Source: Candidatus Omnitrophota bacterium (GTDB lineage: Bacteria > Omnitrophota > Gorgyraeia > Gygaellales > Profunditerraquicolaceae). Taken from it: 36,773 nt of DNA. Positions 9,138 to 17,032 of this stretch are shown piece by piece. The notes beneath the pieces are model-generated. The model was not told the origin of the DNA. It ran no database searches and was given only the letters and a program-made list of their open reading frames with translations. The DNA lies in assembly GCA_028718245.1 (NCBI GenBank), contig JAQUME010000006.1, positions 1-36,773 on the forward strand, read 5' to 3'. A program made the position numbers and the translations under genes. The first letter of the stretch is position 1; each line of letters starts with the position of its first letter.

Positions 9138-9647
9138 ATGGAAAATAAAACCCCTATCCCCTCATCAAAATCCCCGAGTAAATCCTTCAGAAAAAATATA
9201 CCAGAAAAAGAACATGGTTTCACCCTCGTAGAGCTAATTATCGTTATCATCATCGTAGGCGTCCTTGCAGCACTAGGCATGACCCAATACACCCTGATAG
9301 TTGAGAAAGCCCGCACTGCCGAGGCCAAGGTCCGCATAGGCGCTATGCGAGATCTTGCCTATCAATATTACATAGAGCATGGTTCGCTAACTGGCATACA
9401 GTATGCCGACGTGGGGGTGGACAATACTTGCACGTCCACCGACTATTACTCGTACTGGAGCTATGACGCTGGTAGTTGGCTGAGCCTGGTTGCGACCAGG
9501 TGCACTAGCGGCGGAAAGTCGCCGGACGTGGACGTGTCTAGGCAGTATTATATCGCCATGAAGTGGTATCCGAGCACAGGTTTGGTTCGTTGGGTGTGTG
9601 TTTACATCCTCGGTGGGCGATCGTGTTTTGGGTTGCCTACGAGTTAG
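9138..9647 (+). CDS. Type IV pilin-like protein (orphan prepilin)
   Basis: EHGFTLVELIIVIIIVGVLAALGMTQYTLIVEKARTAEAK prepilin N-terminus, cysteines near the C-terminus; in-frame check of alternative ATG at 9133 not possible (different frame). Confidence 0.85.
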   Translation: MENKTPIPSSKSPSKSFRKNIPEKEHGFTLVELIIVIIIVGVLAALGMTQYTLIVEKARTAEAKVRIGAMRDLAYQYYIEHGSLTGIQYADVGVDNTCTSTDYYSYWSYDAGSWLSLVATRCTSGGKSPDVDVSRQYYIAMKWYPSTGLVRWVCVYILGGRSCFGLPTS

Positions 9648-9687
9648 GGTTTTGGGCTTTTTTTGATATGTTTGGTGCTTGGAATCG

Positions 9688-9731
9688 AGAATCGAGGGAC
9701 GTTCCCCCAGAATCGAGGGACGTTCCCCCAG
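9688..9731 (+). repeat. Two perfect tandem copies of a 21-bp REP-like unit (AGAATCGAGGGACGTTCCCCC)
   Basis: 9688-9708 and 9709-9729 identical; the GGGACGTTCCCC-type core recurs inverted at ~9804-9822. Confidence 0.85.
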
Positions 9732-9794
9732 GTACCACCCTTTGCGTTTCTATCCGGTTGTAAATCAATAAATTATAACATAGGTTTGTAAAAG

Positions 9795-9811
9795 GGGTGT
9801 CCCCTTGGGGA
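9795..9811 (+). repeat. Left 17-bp inverted repeat flanking the toxin-antitoxin cassette (GGGTGTCCCCTTGGGGA)
   Basis: Exact reverse complement at 10605-10621. Confidence 0.8.
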
Positions 9812-9839
9812 ACGTCCCCTCCCACCCTCTTCAAATAAC

Positions 9840-9868
9840 TTGACAAAATCTCGTTCATAGATTATACT
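9840..9868 (+). promoter_or_regulatory. Sigma70-type promoter of the toxin-antitoxin operon (TTGACA-N17-TATACT)
   Basis: TTGACA 9840-9845, TATACT 9863-9868, 17-nt spacer. Confidence 0.7.
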
Positions 9869-9905
9869 TTTGTTGGAAGTAAGAATGTAAGGAAGTAAGA
9901 AAGGA

Positions 9906-10178
9906 GTGGATAAAATGACCGTAATCGAAACAGCAAAAATAACCTCTAAAGGGCAGGTTACCATACCTAACCGCATAAGAAAACTTTTGCACATCCAGTC
10001 AGGCGCCTCTTTAGCCTTTGGTTTAAGTAGAGAGGGGATAGTCTTGCTGCCTTGCAAGGTCACCGCAGAATCTCCCTATACTCCTGGGGAGTGGGCGAGA
10101 ATCGAGAAGTTAGCCTCAAGTAAAGGCAGAATATATAGGAGCGTCAAGAGAGCCAAGAAGCATATTGAGGCGCTATGA
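9906..10178 (+). CDS. AbrB/MazE-type antitoxin-like DNA-binding protein (start GTG 9906 or ATG 9915)
   Basis: ETAKITSKGQVTIPNRIRKLLHIQSGASLAF SpoVT-AbrB signature. Confidence 0.85.
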   Translation: MDKMTVIETAKITSKGQVTIPNRIRKLLHIQSGASLAFGLSREGIVLLPCKVTAESPYTPGEWARIEKLASSKGRIYRSVKRAKKHIEAL

Positions 10179-10453
10179 GGTTTGAATTTAAGTCTTCCTT
10201 CGACAGGTCTGTCAAAAGTTTCCATGGCAGAGAAAAAGAAGAGATAAAACAAGTTGCTCTCCAAGCTATAGATATCTTATCTCAAGACAGAGTGATCCAT
10301 AAAGGCCTTGGTTTAAAACGCCTGAAGGGTGATTTTTGGGAAATACGAAAAGGCCTTAAAGCAAGAATTCTCTTCCGCTGGAAAGGCGATTTAGTGGAAT
10401 TTGTCCTTGCCGGCGATCACGATGATATTAGGCGCTATCTGAAGAATATCTAA
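10175..10453 (+). CDS. RelE/ParE-superfamily toxin-like protein
   Basis: FDRSVKSF...LGLKRLKGDFWEIRKGLKARILFRWKGDLVEFVLAGDHDDIRRYLKNI; ATGA overlap with the AbrB-like antitoxin. Confidence 0.8.
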   Translation: MRFEFKSSFDRSVKSFHGREKEEIKQVALQAIDILSQDRVIHKGLGLKRLKGDFWEIRKGLKARILFRWKGDLVEFVLAGDHDDIRRYLKNI

Positions 10454-10604
10454 TCCTGCCCAGAATAAAATACCACAACCCCAGTGATCCAAAATTCAAC
10501 CTTTCCATCTTAGCTAACCTTTCTTACCTTGAATCCCAATCAATCCGGGCAAGAGTGTAACCCATGTCCCCGGTCTAAAATGTAACCTTGATTCGCTTGC
10601 ACAG

Positions 10605-10621
10605 TCCCCAAGGGGACACCC
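10605..10621 (-). repeat. Right 17-bp inverted repeat flanking the toxin-antitoxin cassette
   Basis: TCCCCAAGGGGACACCC, exact reverse complement of 9795-9811. Confidence 0.8.
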
Positions 10622-10697
10622 TTCCGATTGATTCCAGAAACGGTCCCGCTTTACGTCCCGGCTTTGGATCTAAGAACGTCCCTCTCAAAAATAATAC

Positions 10698-10726
10698 TTG
10701 CAAAATTCCCAAAAATAGCATATACT
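10698..10726 (+). promoter_or_regulatory. Promoter of tetR-type gene (TTGCAA-N17-TATACT), giving a probable leaderless mRNA
   Basis: -10 ends 6 nt before ATG 10733; no SD. Confidence 0.55.
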
Positions 10727-10757
10727 TCAATTATGAATGTAAATTCATTAATTGAAG
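10725..10757 (+). promoter_or_regulatory. Candidate TetR operator dyad CTTCAATTA-TGAAT-N4-ATTCA-T-TAATTGAAG
   Basis: Perfect 9-bp outer arms and 5-bp inner arms (one bulged nt), overlapping the -10 box and start codon. Confidence 0.65.
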
Positions 10758-11398
10758 ATAAATTCATTACGGAAAAACCGGAGTTATCCTTAAGCCGTAG
10801 GGAGAGGGACAAGCTCTTGCGCCGGGCGGATATCCTGAGGGCGGCCGAGCACGTGTTCGCCCTGAAGGGGTATTATGAGGCGACCATCCAGGATATCGCA
10901 AGAGAGGCGCAATATGCCACCGGCACCGTCTATTTATATTTTAAGGACAAGGAATCGCTCTACTTCTCGCTGGTGGAGCGTAAATACAGCGATCTTCTGG
11001 CAATTTTAAAAGAGCGTACTTCCGTTGCCCGGGCTGCAAGGGAAAAGCTCGAAATATTTATCCATGAGAACCTTGGTTTTTTCGAGCGGAACCAGGATTT
11101 CTTCCGCATATTCGTTTCGGAAGGGAATAAGAGCCAGGCGCTAAAGGTAGGCAGGTTCCATAAATTGTCCGTGATCAAGCAGCACCGGGAGTTTGTTACC
11201 GAACTGGTCAAGCTTGGGCAGGAGGAGCGCCTGATCAGGAGCGATTTTTCGGCTAAACAAATAGGGGATGTGCTTATCCCGATCTTTATGTCCGTAGTTT
11301 TTAACTGGCTCAAAGAGGAATCTAAAGGAGCCAAGAGTTTAAGCCGGATGTCCGGTTTTATCCTGGATATGTTCTTAAACGGCGCTGGAAAAAAATAA
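10733..11398 (+). CDS. TetR/AcrR-family transcriptional regulator
   Basis: ILRAAEHVFALKGYYEATIQDIAREAQYATGTVYLYFKDKESLYFSLV HTH; start reassigned from 10628 to ATG 10733. Confidence 0.92.
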   Translation: MNVNSLIEDKFITEKPELSLSRRERDKLLRRADILRAAEHVFALKGYYEATIQDIAREAQYATGTVYLYFKDKESLYFSLVERKYSDLLAILKERTSVARAAREKLEIFIHENLGFFERNQDFFRIFVSEGNKSQALKVGRFHKLSVIKQHREFVTELVKLGQEERLIRSDFSAKQIGDVLIPIFMSVVFNWLKEESKGAKSLSRMSGFILDMFLNGAGKK

Positions 11399-12682
11399 AT
11401 GAAACTAAAATCCATCTTGCTCATTTCAGTTATTTTCTTAACCGGCCTTTTCAGCAGCCTTTACGCTGCCGAAGAGGTACTTTCCTGGCAGGACTGTATT
11501 AAAGAAGCGGCGAAAAATCACCCGGACCTTATTGCGGCAGTGGAGGAGATAAAACAATCCCAGGCTGCCAAAAAAATTACCGCCAGCACTCTTTTCCCCC
11601 AGATAGAGGCTAATGCGAGCGCATCAAGAGCCAGGACCGCATCAGACAGCGCCCCCGGGGTGACTGCCGATAGCTATAGTTATGGAGTAAGCGCGACTCA
11701 ATTGATATTCGACGGGACCAAGACGATCCAGGATGTAAAGGCTGCCTCGGAGACCATTAAGGCCTCTCAGCAGAACTACAGGTTTACATCTACCCAGGTC
11801 AGGCTGAACTTACGCACTGCGTTCATTAATTTGCTCCAGGCCCAGGAATTGATCAGGGTTACGGAGGATATTATCAGGATACGCAGGTCAAACCTGGAGC
11901 TGATAACCTTGCGTTATGAATCAGGCCTTGAGCATCGCGGGGCATTGTTGACTGCGGAAGCAAATTTAGCCCAGGCTGAATTTCAACTCGCCCAGGCAAA
12001 AAGAGAGATCGGGCTTGCTCAAAGGCAGTTGACCAAAGAGATGGGGAGAAAAGAATTCATTCCAATGATGGTAAAAGGCGATTTCGAGGTTGTTGATCCT
12101 GCAAAGGAGGAGCCGGACCTGGAATCCTTAGTCAGGAATAATCCGTCTTTGCAGCAGCTTATCGCCCAGAAAAATTCCGCGGAGTTCAGTTTAAGGTCGG
12201 CTTATGCCAATTTTTCTCCCACTTTGACCGGCGCAGCGGGCGCCAATAAAGCAGGCACCCATTGGACGCCGCGGGGGGATAACTGGAACCTGGGCCTTGC
12301 TTTATCGATGCCGATATTTGAAGGAGGCTTAAGGCTGGCGCAGGTATCCCAGGCTCAAGGTCTGTTGAATCAGCTTAGGGAGAATGAAAGAAGCACCAGG
12401 GATGGTTTGGTTGTCAGCCTGGCCAGGACCTGGGCGGCTTTACAGGATGCTGTTGAGACAGTAGGCGTCCAATACAAAAATCTTATTGCTACCGAGGAGC
12501 GTTCAAAAATTGCCGAGGCGGAATACGCCACAGGTTTTATTACCTACGATAACTGGACGATCATTGAGGATAATCTGGTGCAGGCCAAAACTACTTATTT
12601 AAGCGCCCAGGCTAATGCGTTATTGGCCGAGGCGAATTGGATCCAGGCGAAAGGAGAGACTTTGGAATATGCGCAAAATTAA
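11399..12682 (+). CDS. TolC-family outer membrane efflux protein
   Basis: Signal peptide, coiled-coil repeats, NLGLALSMPIFEGG motif. Confidence 0.92.
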   Translation: MKLKSILLISVIFLTGLFSSLYAAEEVLSWQDCIKEAAKNHPDLIAAVEEIKQSQAAKKITASTLFPQIEANASASRARTASDSAPGVTADSYSYGVSATQLIFDGTKTIQDVKAASETIKASQQNYRFTSTQVRLNLRTAFINLLQAQELIRVTEDIIRIRRSNLELITLRYESGLEHRGALLTAEANLAQAEFQLAQAKREIGLAQRQLTKEMGRKEFIPMMVKGDFEVVDPAKEEPDLESLVRNNPSLQQLIAQKNSAEFSLRSAYANFSPTLTGAAGANKAGTHWTPRGDNWNLGLALSMPIFEGGLRLAQVSQAQGLLNQLRENERSTRDGLVVSLARTWAALQDAVETVGVQYKNLIATEERSKIAEAEYATGFITYDNWTIIEDNLVQAKTTYLSAQANALLAEANWIQAKGETLEYAQN

Positions 12683-13646
12683 ATCAAAAATAATCATCGG
12701 GGTATTGGTTTTGTCGGCTGTTTTAGCCTTTGTTATGATCAGGGCTAAAGGTAAAGGCAAAAGCGATGAAATAGTCAAGGAGGTCACCCCGTCCATCGGG
12801 GCGATCCAGACCTATATTTCCACGACCGGAACAGTCCTGCCTAAGAACCGCCTTGAGGTTAAGCCGCCGGTGAACGGCCGCATTGAAAGTATCCTCGTGC
12901 AGGAGGGTCAGAAGGTTAACTTGGGCCAGACCTTAGCCTGGATGAGTTCTACCGAGAGAGCCGCGCTTTTAGATGCTGCCGAGGGGCAGGGGGAAGAAGT
13001 ATTAAAATATTGGAAAGAGGTTTATAAGCCTATCGCGTTGCTGGCGCCGATCAACGGAGAGGTTATTGTGGCTACTACCCAACCGGGGCAAACCGTTACC
13101 ACGGCTGATGCCGTGATCGTCTTATCCGACCATCTTATTGTCCGGGCCCAGGTGGATGAGACCGATATCGGCAAAATTAAGTTAGGCCAGAAGGCGGTAA
13201 TCATTATTGACGCCTACCCGGATGATAAGATTAATGCCGTTGTCGAGCATATTTATTACGAATCTGAGACGGTCAATAATGTCACTATCTATAAAGTTGA
13301 CCTTCTGCCGGAGCAGGTCCCGCAGTTTTTCCGCTCGGGAATGAACGCTACCGTAGATTTTATTGAGCAGGAAAGGGAAAAAGCCCTGCTCCTTCCGGTT
13401 GAAGCCATTTATAAGGATAAAGACGGTGATTTTGTTTTGCTCAAGAAAAACGGAGAGATCCAGCCGATACGGCAGGCCGTGCAAGTGGGGATAAGCGACG
13501 ATAAAAACACCGAGATAATCTCGGGGATAAGCGTAAATGACAGGGTAGTGGTAAAGAACGCGAAGTTCGTGCTCCCTGCCAGCGACGTGGGTTCAAGCCC
13601 ATTTACGCCTTTCGGCCAGAGAAAAAACTCTAACGGTAAGAAGTAA
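12669..13646 (+). CDS. Periplasmic adaptor (MacA/HlyD-like) with very short hairpin
   Basis: Start ATG 12669 (MRKIKSKIIIGV); NGRIESILVQEGQKVNLGQTLAWMSS ... LLAPINGEVIVATTQPGQTV lipoyl halves. Confidence 0.88.
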   Translation: MRKIKSKIIIGVLVLSAVLAFVMIRAKGKGKSDEIVKEVTPSIGAIQTYISTTGTVLPKNRLEVKPPVNGRIESILVQEGQKVNLGQTLAWMSSTERAALLDAAEGQGEEVLKYWKEVYKPIALLAPINGEVIVATTQPGQTVTTADAVIVLSDHLIVRAQVDETDIGKIKLGQKAVIIIDAYPDDKINAVVEHIYYESETVNNVTIYKVDLLPEQVPQFFRSGMNATVDFIEQEREKALLLPVEAIYKDKDGDFVLLKKNGEIQPIRQAVQVGISDDKNTEIISGISVNDRVVVKNAKFVLPASDVGSSPFTPFGQRKNSNGKK

Positions 13647-13657
13647 GGTTTAAGCCG

Positions 13658-15628
13658 ATGATAGAAGTAAAGAATATATCCAAAACATACCAGATGGGCA
13701 AGGTCCAGGTAAAGGCCCTTTCCGATGTCTCCTTAAAGATCGATAGCGGGGAATTCGTGGCGATCATGGGCGCTTCGGGCTCGGGCAAATCCACCCTTAT
13801 GCATATCCTGGGATTGCTTGACCGGCCGGATTCCGGATCTTTTTATCTCGGAGATATTGAAATAACCAAGCTCTCCGATATAGAGTTAGCGGATTTAAGG
13901 AACAGGCTTATCGGCTTTGTCTTCCAGCAGTTTCATTTATTGCCGCGGATGAGCGCTTTGGAGAACGCCGAGCTTCCTCTGGTCTACGCGGGGAAAAGGC
14001 ACTTAAAGGACAGGGCGATGCGGGAGCTGGAGGAGGTGGGTTTAAAAGACAGGGTCCGCCACAGGCCCAATGAAATGTCCGGCGGCCAGCAGCAGAGGGT
14101 GGCTATCGCCCGGAGCCTGGTCAATGACCCTTTGATCATACTGGCCGATGAACCCACGGGTAATCTTGACTCAAAAAGCAAGGAAGAGATAATCGGGGTG
14201 TTGCAAAAGCTTAATCAAAAAGGAAAGACCGTGGTGATCGTCACGCATGAAAAGGAGATCGCCGCCTACTGCCGCCGGGTCATCCAGATGCGCGACGGCG
14301 CGATAATCTCCGATATACGCAGCCAGGAGGGGAGTAAGATTTCGGAGGTCTCTTCCATTGAGGACACCCTGGTAAGCGGCATACTCTCAAAAAAACACAG
14401 TGCTTCCGGAGGGACCAAATTCTTTGATTACCTGCGCCAGGCAGTATTCGCCATGCTTTCCCATAAGATGCGTTCCATTCTTTCCATCCTGGGCATATTG
14501 ATCGGGGTTACTTCAGTCATCGCCATGCTGGCATTGGGCCAGGGTGCCAAGGATGCCATTGAAAAACAACTGTCAAGTTTGGGCTCTAATCTTCTGATCG
14601 TCATGCCGGGGTCTCCAAAAGTACACGGGGTTGCTTTGGAAACCGGGGCATTTACGCGGTTTACCTTTAATGACGCTTCGGCAATAGCCAAACTGGGGGA
14701 TGAGGTAAACCGGGTGTATGCTGCCGTAACCGGCAGGGGGCAGTTGGTTTATAAGGATGAAAACTGGAATACCCAGGTGGATGGGGTAGGTGTGAATTAC
14801 CCCAAGATGCGTAATGCCGAGCCGGCAGTGGGGAGGTTTTTCACCGAAGAGGAGGTTAAACTACGCAGCAAAGTGGTGGTTATCGGCACGACCGTAGCCA
14901 GGGAGCTCTTCGGCGAGGAAAATCCAGTCGGTCAAACCATCAAGATAAATCTTTTGAACTTTAAAGTTATCGGAATACTTCCCCCTAAAGGGGCAAGCAC
15001 CTTCAGGGACCAGGATGATGTCGTGGTCATACCGGTGACTACCGCTATGTACAGAGTATTCGGCAAGCAATATATAGATTATATTTTTGTTGAAGCAAAA
15101 GATCCTGCCTCCGTAGAATCGGCCCAGGATTCCATCACCCAGCTTATCATAAAGGTTCACCGGCTGAAAAAGGACGAGGAGGATACTTTTCAGATCCGCA
15201 ATATGGCCGATATAAGGAAGACCCTGGAGTCTACCACCAAGACCATGTCAATGCTTTTGGGGGTGATCGCCGCCATATCCCTTTTGGTCGGCGGGATAGG
15301 CATTATGAATATCATGCTTGTTTCGGTTACTGAGCGCACGCGGGAGATCGGGCTGCGTAAGGCGATAGGGGCGACCAACAAAGATATAATGGTGCAGTTC
15401 CTCATAGAGGCGATGCTGATGTCTTTTCTCGGCGGGCTTTGCGGTATTCTGCTGGGATGGGGGGTAGCGACATTGATCACGATTTTTGCCGGCTGGTCAG
15501 TCAAGGTCTCTTCGTTTTCGGTTATACTGGCAACCTCATTCTCCCTGGCTGTAGGAGTGATCTTCGGGCTCTGGCCGGCGCAAAAAGCCAGCCGGCTTGA
15601 TCCTATCGAAGCGCTGCGTTACGAATAG
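13658..15628 (+). CDS. MacB-like ABC transporter (ATPase-permease fusion)
   Basis: [23 protein letters not shown] and [11 protein letters not shown] motifs plus FtsX/MacB permease region. Confidence 0.93.
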   Translation: MIEVKNISKTYQMGKVQVKALSDVSLKIDSGEFVAIMGASGSGKSTLMHILGLLDRPDSGSFYLGDIEITKLSDIELADLRNRLIGFVFQQFHLLPRMSALENAELPLVYAGKRHLKDRAMRELEEVGLKDRVRHRPNEMSGGQQQRVAIARSLVNDPLIILADEPTGNLDSKSKEEIIGVLQKLNQKGKTVVIVTHEKEIAAYCRRVIQMRDGAIISDIRSQEGSKISEVSSIEDTLVSGILSKKHSASGGTKFFDYLRQAVFAMLSHKMRSILSILGILIGVTSVIAMLALGQGAKDAIEKQLSSLGSNLLIVMPGSPKVHGVALETGAFTRFTFNDASAIAKLGDEVNRVYAAVTGRGQLVYKDENWNTQVDGVGVNYPKMRNAEPAVGRFFTEEEVKLRSKVVVIGTTVARELFGEENPVGQTIKINLLNFKVIGILPPKGASTFRDQDDVVVIPVTTAMYRVFGKQYIDYIFVEAKDPASVESAQDSITQLIIKVHRLKKDEEDTFQIRNMADIRKTLESTTKTMSMLLGVIAAISLLVGGIGIMNIMLVSVTERTREIGLRKAIGATNKDIMVQFLIEAMLMSFLGGLCGILLGWGVATLITIFAGWSVKVSSFSVILATSFSLAVGVIFGLWPAQKASRLDPIEALRYE

Positions 15629-15631
15629 CTG

Positions 15632-15654
15632 ATTCCGGGACACAATACTTAATT
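15632..15654 (+). repeat. Solitary half-site of the 32.5 kb palindrome (ATTCCGGGACACAATACTTAATT)
   Basis: One mismatch to the arm of the palindrome at 32536-32603. Confidence 0.75.
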
Positions 15655-15658
15655 GCGC

Positions 15659-16771
15659 ATGCGGGTATTAACCCAATTCGAAAAAAAGCCGCTTTTATTC
15701 CGGGAGCCGGAGTTTATCATATCCTGCTACGACCCTTCCTTATTCGCTTCCTCTTTTCAAGATATGGAGGAGGCGTTAAAAAAAGGATATTACCTGGCGG
15801 GATTTTTTTCTTATGAATCCGGGTATTGTTTTGAAGAAAAGCTGCGCAAGGATAAGCCATATGATTTCCCGCTGGCCTATTTTGGCGCTTACAAGGTCCC
15901 TCAACAAAGCAAGAACAGTCGCCTGAAATTTTCCTCTAAAAATTTCCCGGAGAACCTGCGTTTGAATATTACCCGGGATGAGTATGCTTCAAAGATCGGG
16001 GCGATCCGCGATTACATAGCCAAGGGTGATGTTTATCAGATCACCTACTGCATAAAACTGTTTTTTGAATTCAGCGGGGAGCCGCTCTCTTTTTACGACC
16101 AACTTCTCAAAGAGCAGCCTGTGCCATACCCGGCCTGCATTACGACGGATAAATTCCATATTTTGTCCCTTTCCCCGGAGCTATTTATCAAAAAGGAATC
16201 TACCGGCGTTGTGACCAAACCAATGAAAGGCACCTGGCCCCGGGGCAGCGGGATGTTTTCCGACCTGCTTGCCCCATTTCGCCTTAAATATGACAAGAAG
16301 AACCGGGCGGAGAACGTGATGATCGCCGACCTGTTAAGGAATGACCTGGGCAGGGTTGGGATCAATATTAAAGCCCCGACGCTTTTTGAGGTAGCCAGGT
16401 ATAAAACACTTTGCCAGATGACCTCTACCGTAAGGGGAAGGGTGGATAAGGATATCTCTATTTATAAGCTTTTTGCTTCTCTTTTTCCTTCCGGTTCGGT
16501 TACCGGGGCCCCGAAGATCCGGGCCATGGAGATCATCAATGAGCTGGAGAAGGAGGAACGCAGGATCTACACCGGCGCCATCGGATATATCACACCGGAC
16601 AAAGACATGTTCTTCAATATCCCCATCCGTACGCTTTTACTCCGGGGGAACTCCGGGGAGATGGGTATCGGCGGAGGGATCGTCTGGGATTCTACGCCTG
16701 ACGGTGAATGGGAGGAGGGGCTGCTTAAGGCAAGATTCCTCACCGGAAATAATAACTGTAGTTATGTTTGA
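15659..16771 (+). CDS. pabB: Aminodeoxychorismate/anthranilate synthase component I (PabB-like)
   Basis: GDVYQITYCIKL, PMKGTWPRG, ENVMIADLLRNDLGRV and PSGSVTGAPKIRAMEII motifs; ATG 15659 preferred over TTG 15653. Confidence 0.9.
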   Translation: MRVLTQFEKKPLLFREPEFIISCYDPSLFASSFQDMEEALKKGYYLAGFFSYESGYCFEEKLRKDKPYDFPLAYFGAYKVPQQSKNSRLKFSSKNFPENLRLNITRDEYASKIGAIRDYIAKGDVYQITYCIKLFFEFSGEPLSFYDQLLKEQPVPYPACITTDKFHILSLSPELFIKKESTGVVTKPMKGTWPRGSGMFSDLLAPFRLKYDKKNRAENVMIADLLRNDLGRVGINIKAPTLFEVARYKTLCQMTSTVRGRVDKDISIYKLFASLFPSGSVTGAPKIRAMEIINELEKEERRIYTGAIGYITPDKDMFFNIPIRTLLLRGNSGEMGIGGGIVWDSTPDGEWEEGLLKARFLTGNNNCSYV

Positions 16772-16795
16772 CAAATCGCAATAATGTAGTATAAT
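16768..16795 (+). promoter_or_regulatory. Consensus promoter TTGACA-N16-TATAAT upstream of the smORF/DEAD-box operon
   Basis: Perfect -35 and -10 hexamers, overlapping the pabB stop codon. Confidence 0.75.
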
Positions 16796-16823
16796 AATAT
16801 CGAAGATTAGGGAAAACTTTAAG

Positions 16824-16858
16824 CCGCCGGGGGACAACTAACCTTTGCGGATTTTTTT
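16824..16858 (+). terminator. Leader hairpin plus U-tract (attenuator-like)
   Basis: CCGC(C)GGGGG-ACAACTAA-CCTTTGCGG followed by ATTTTTTT, between promoter and first ORF; includes three G-U pairs and one bulge. Confidence 0.45.
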
Positions 16859-16879
16859 ATGCGTTTTTAGGAGGTGTCC

Positions 16880-17032
16880 ATCAAAAAGGTAAAGACTTCA
16901 CTAAAAGGAAGAAAATGCAAGTATTTGCATTGCAAGCATATATTGAGTATCTATAACCACGAAGATTATTGTCATGTGCATTTGGGTTTGTTGGCTTACG
17001 ATCACAAACCCAAGGCCATGAAGGCATCATGA
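16880..17032 (+). CDS. Unannotated zinc-finger small protein with probable AUC start (alternative GTG 16874)
   Basis: (M)KKVKTSLKGRKCKYLHCKHILSIYNHEDYCHVHLGLLAYDHKPKAMKAS*; Cx4C-x12-Cx2H; AGGAGG 16869-16874; in-frame TAG at 16868; stop overlaps helicase ATG. Confidence 0.6.
   Translation: MKKVKTSLKGRKCKYLHCKHILSIYNHEDYCHVHLGLLAYDHKPKAMKAS

Noticed and set aside
9138-9647. Diversity-generating retroelement targeting the pilin C-terminus
   Set aside because: No reverse transcriptase, template repeat or second copy of the pilin 3' region in the window.
9688-9731. Possible CRISPR array
   Set aside because: Only two directly abutting 21-bp units without spacers and no cas genes; better explained as REP-like tandem repeats.
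9563-9763. + strand 66-aa ORF across the end of the pilin and the 21-bp tandem repeats
   Set aside because: Out of frame with the pilin; its C-terminal PPESRDVPPG repeat is just a translation of the REP-like DNA repeat.
16969-17028. N-terminal extension of the DEAD-box helicase as given by the ORF track
   Set aside because: The extension overlaps the zinc-finger smORF out of frame and lacks an SD; ATG 17029/17032 gives the natural start.
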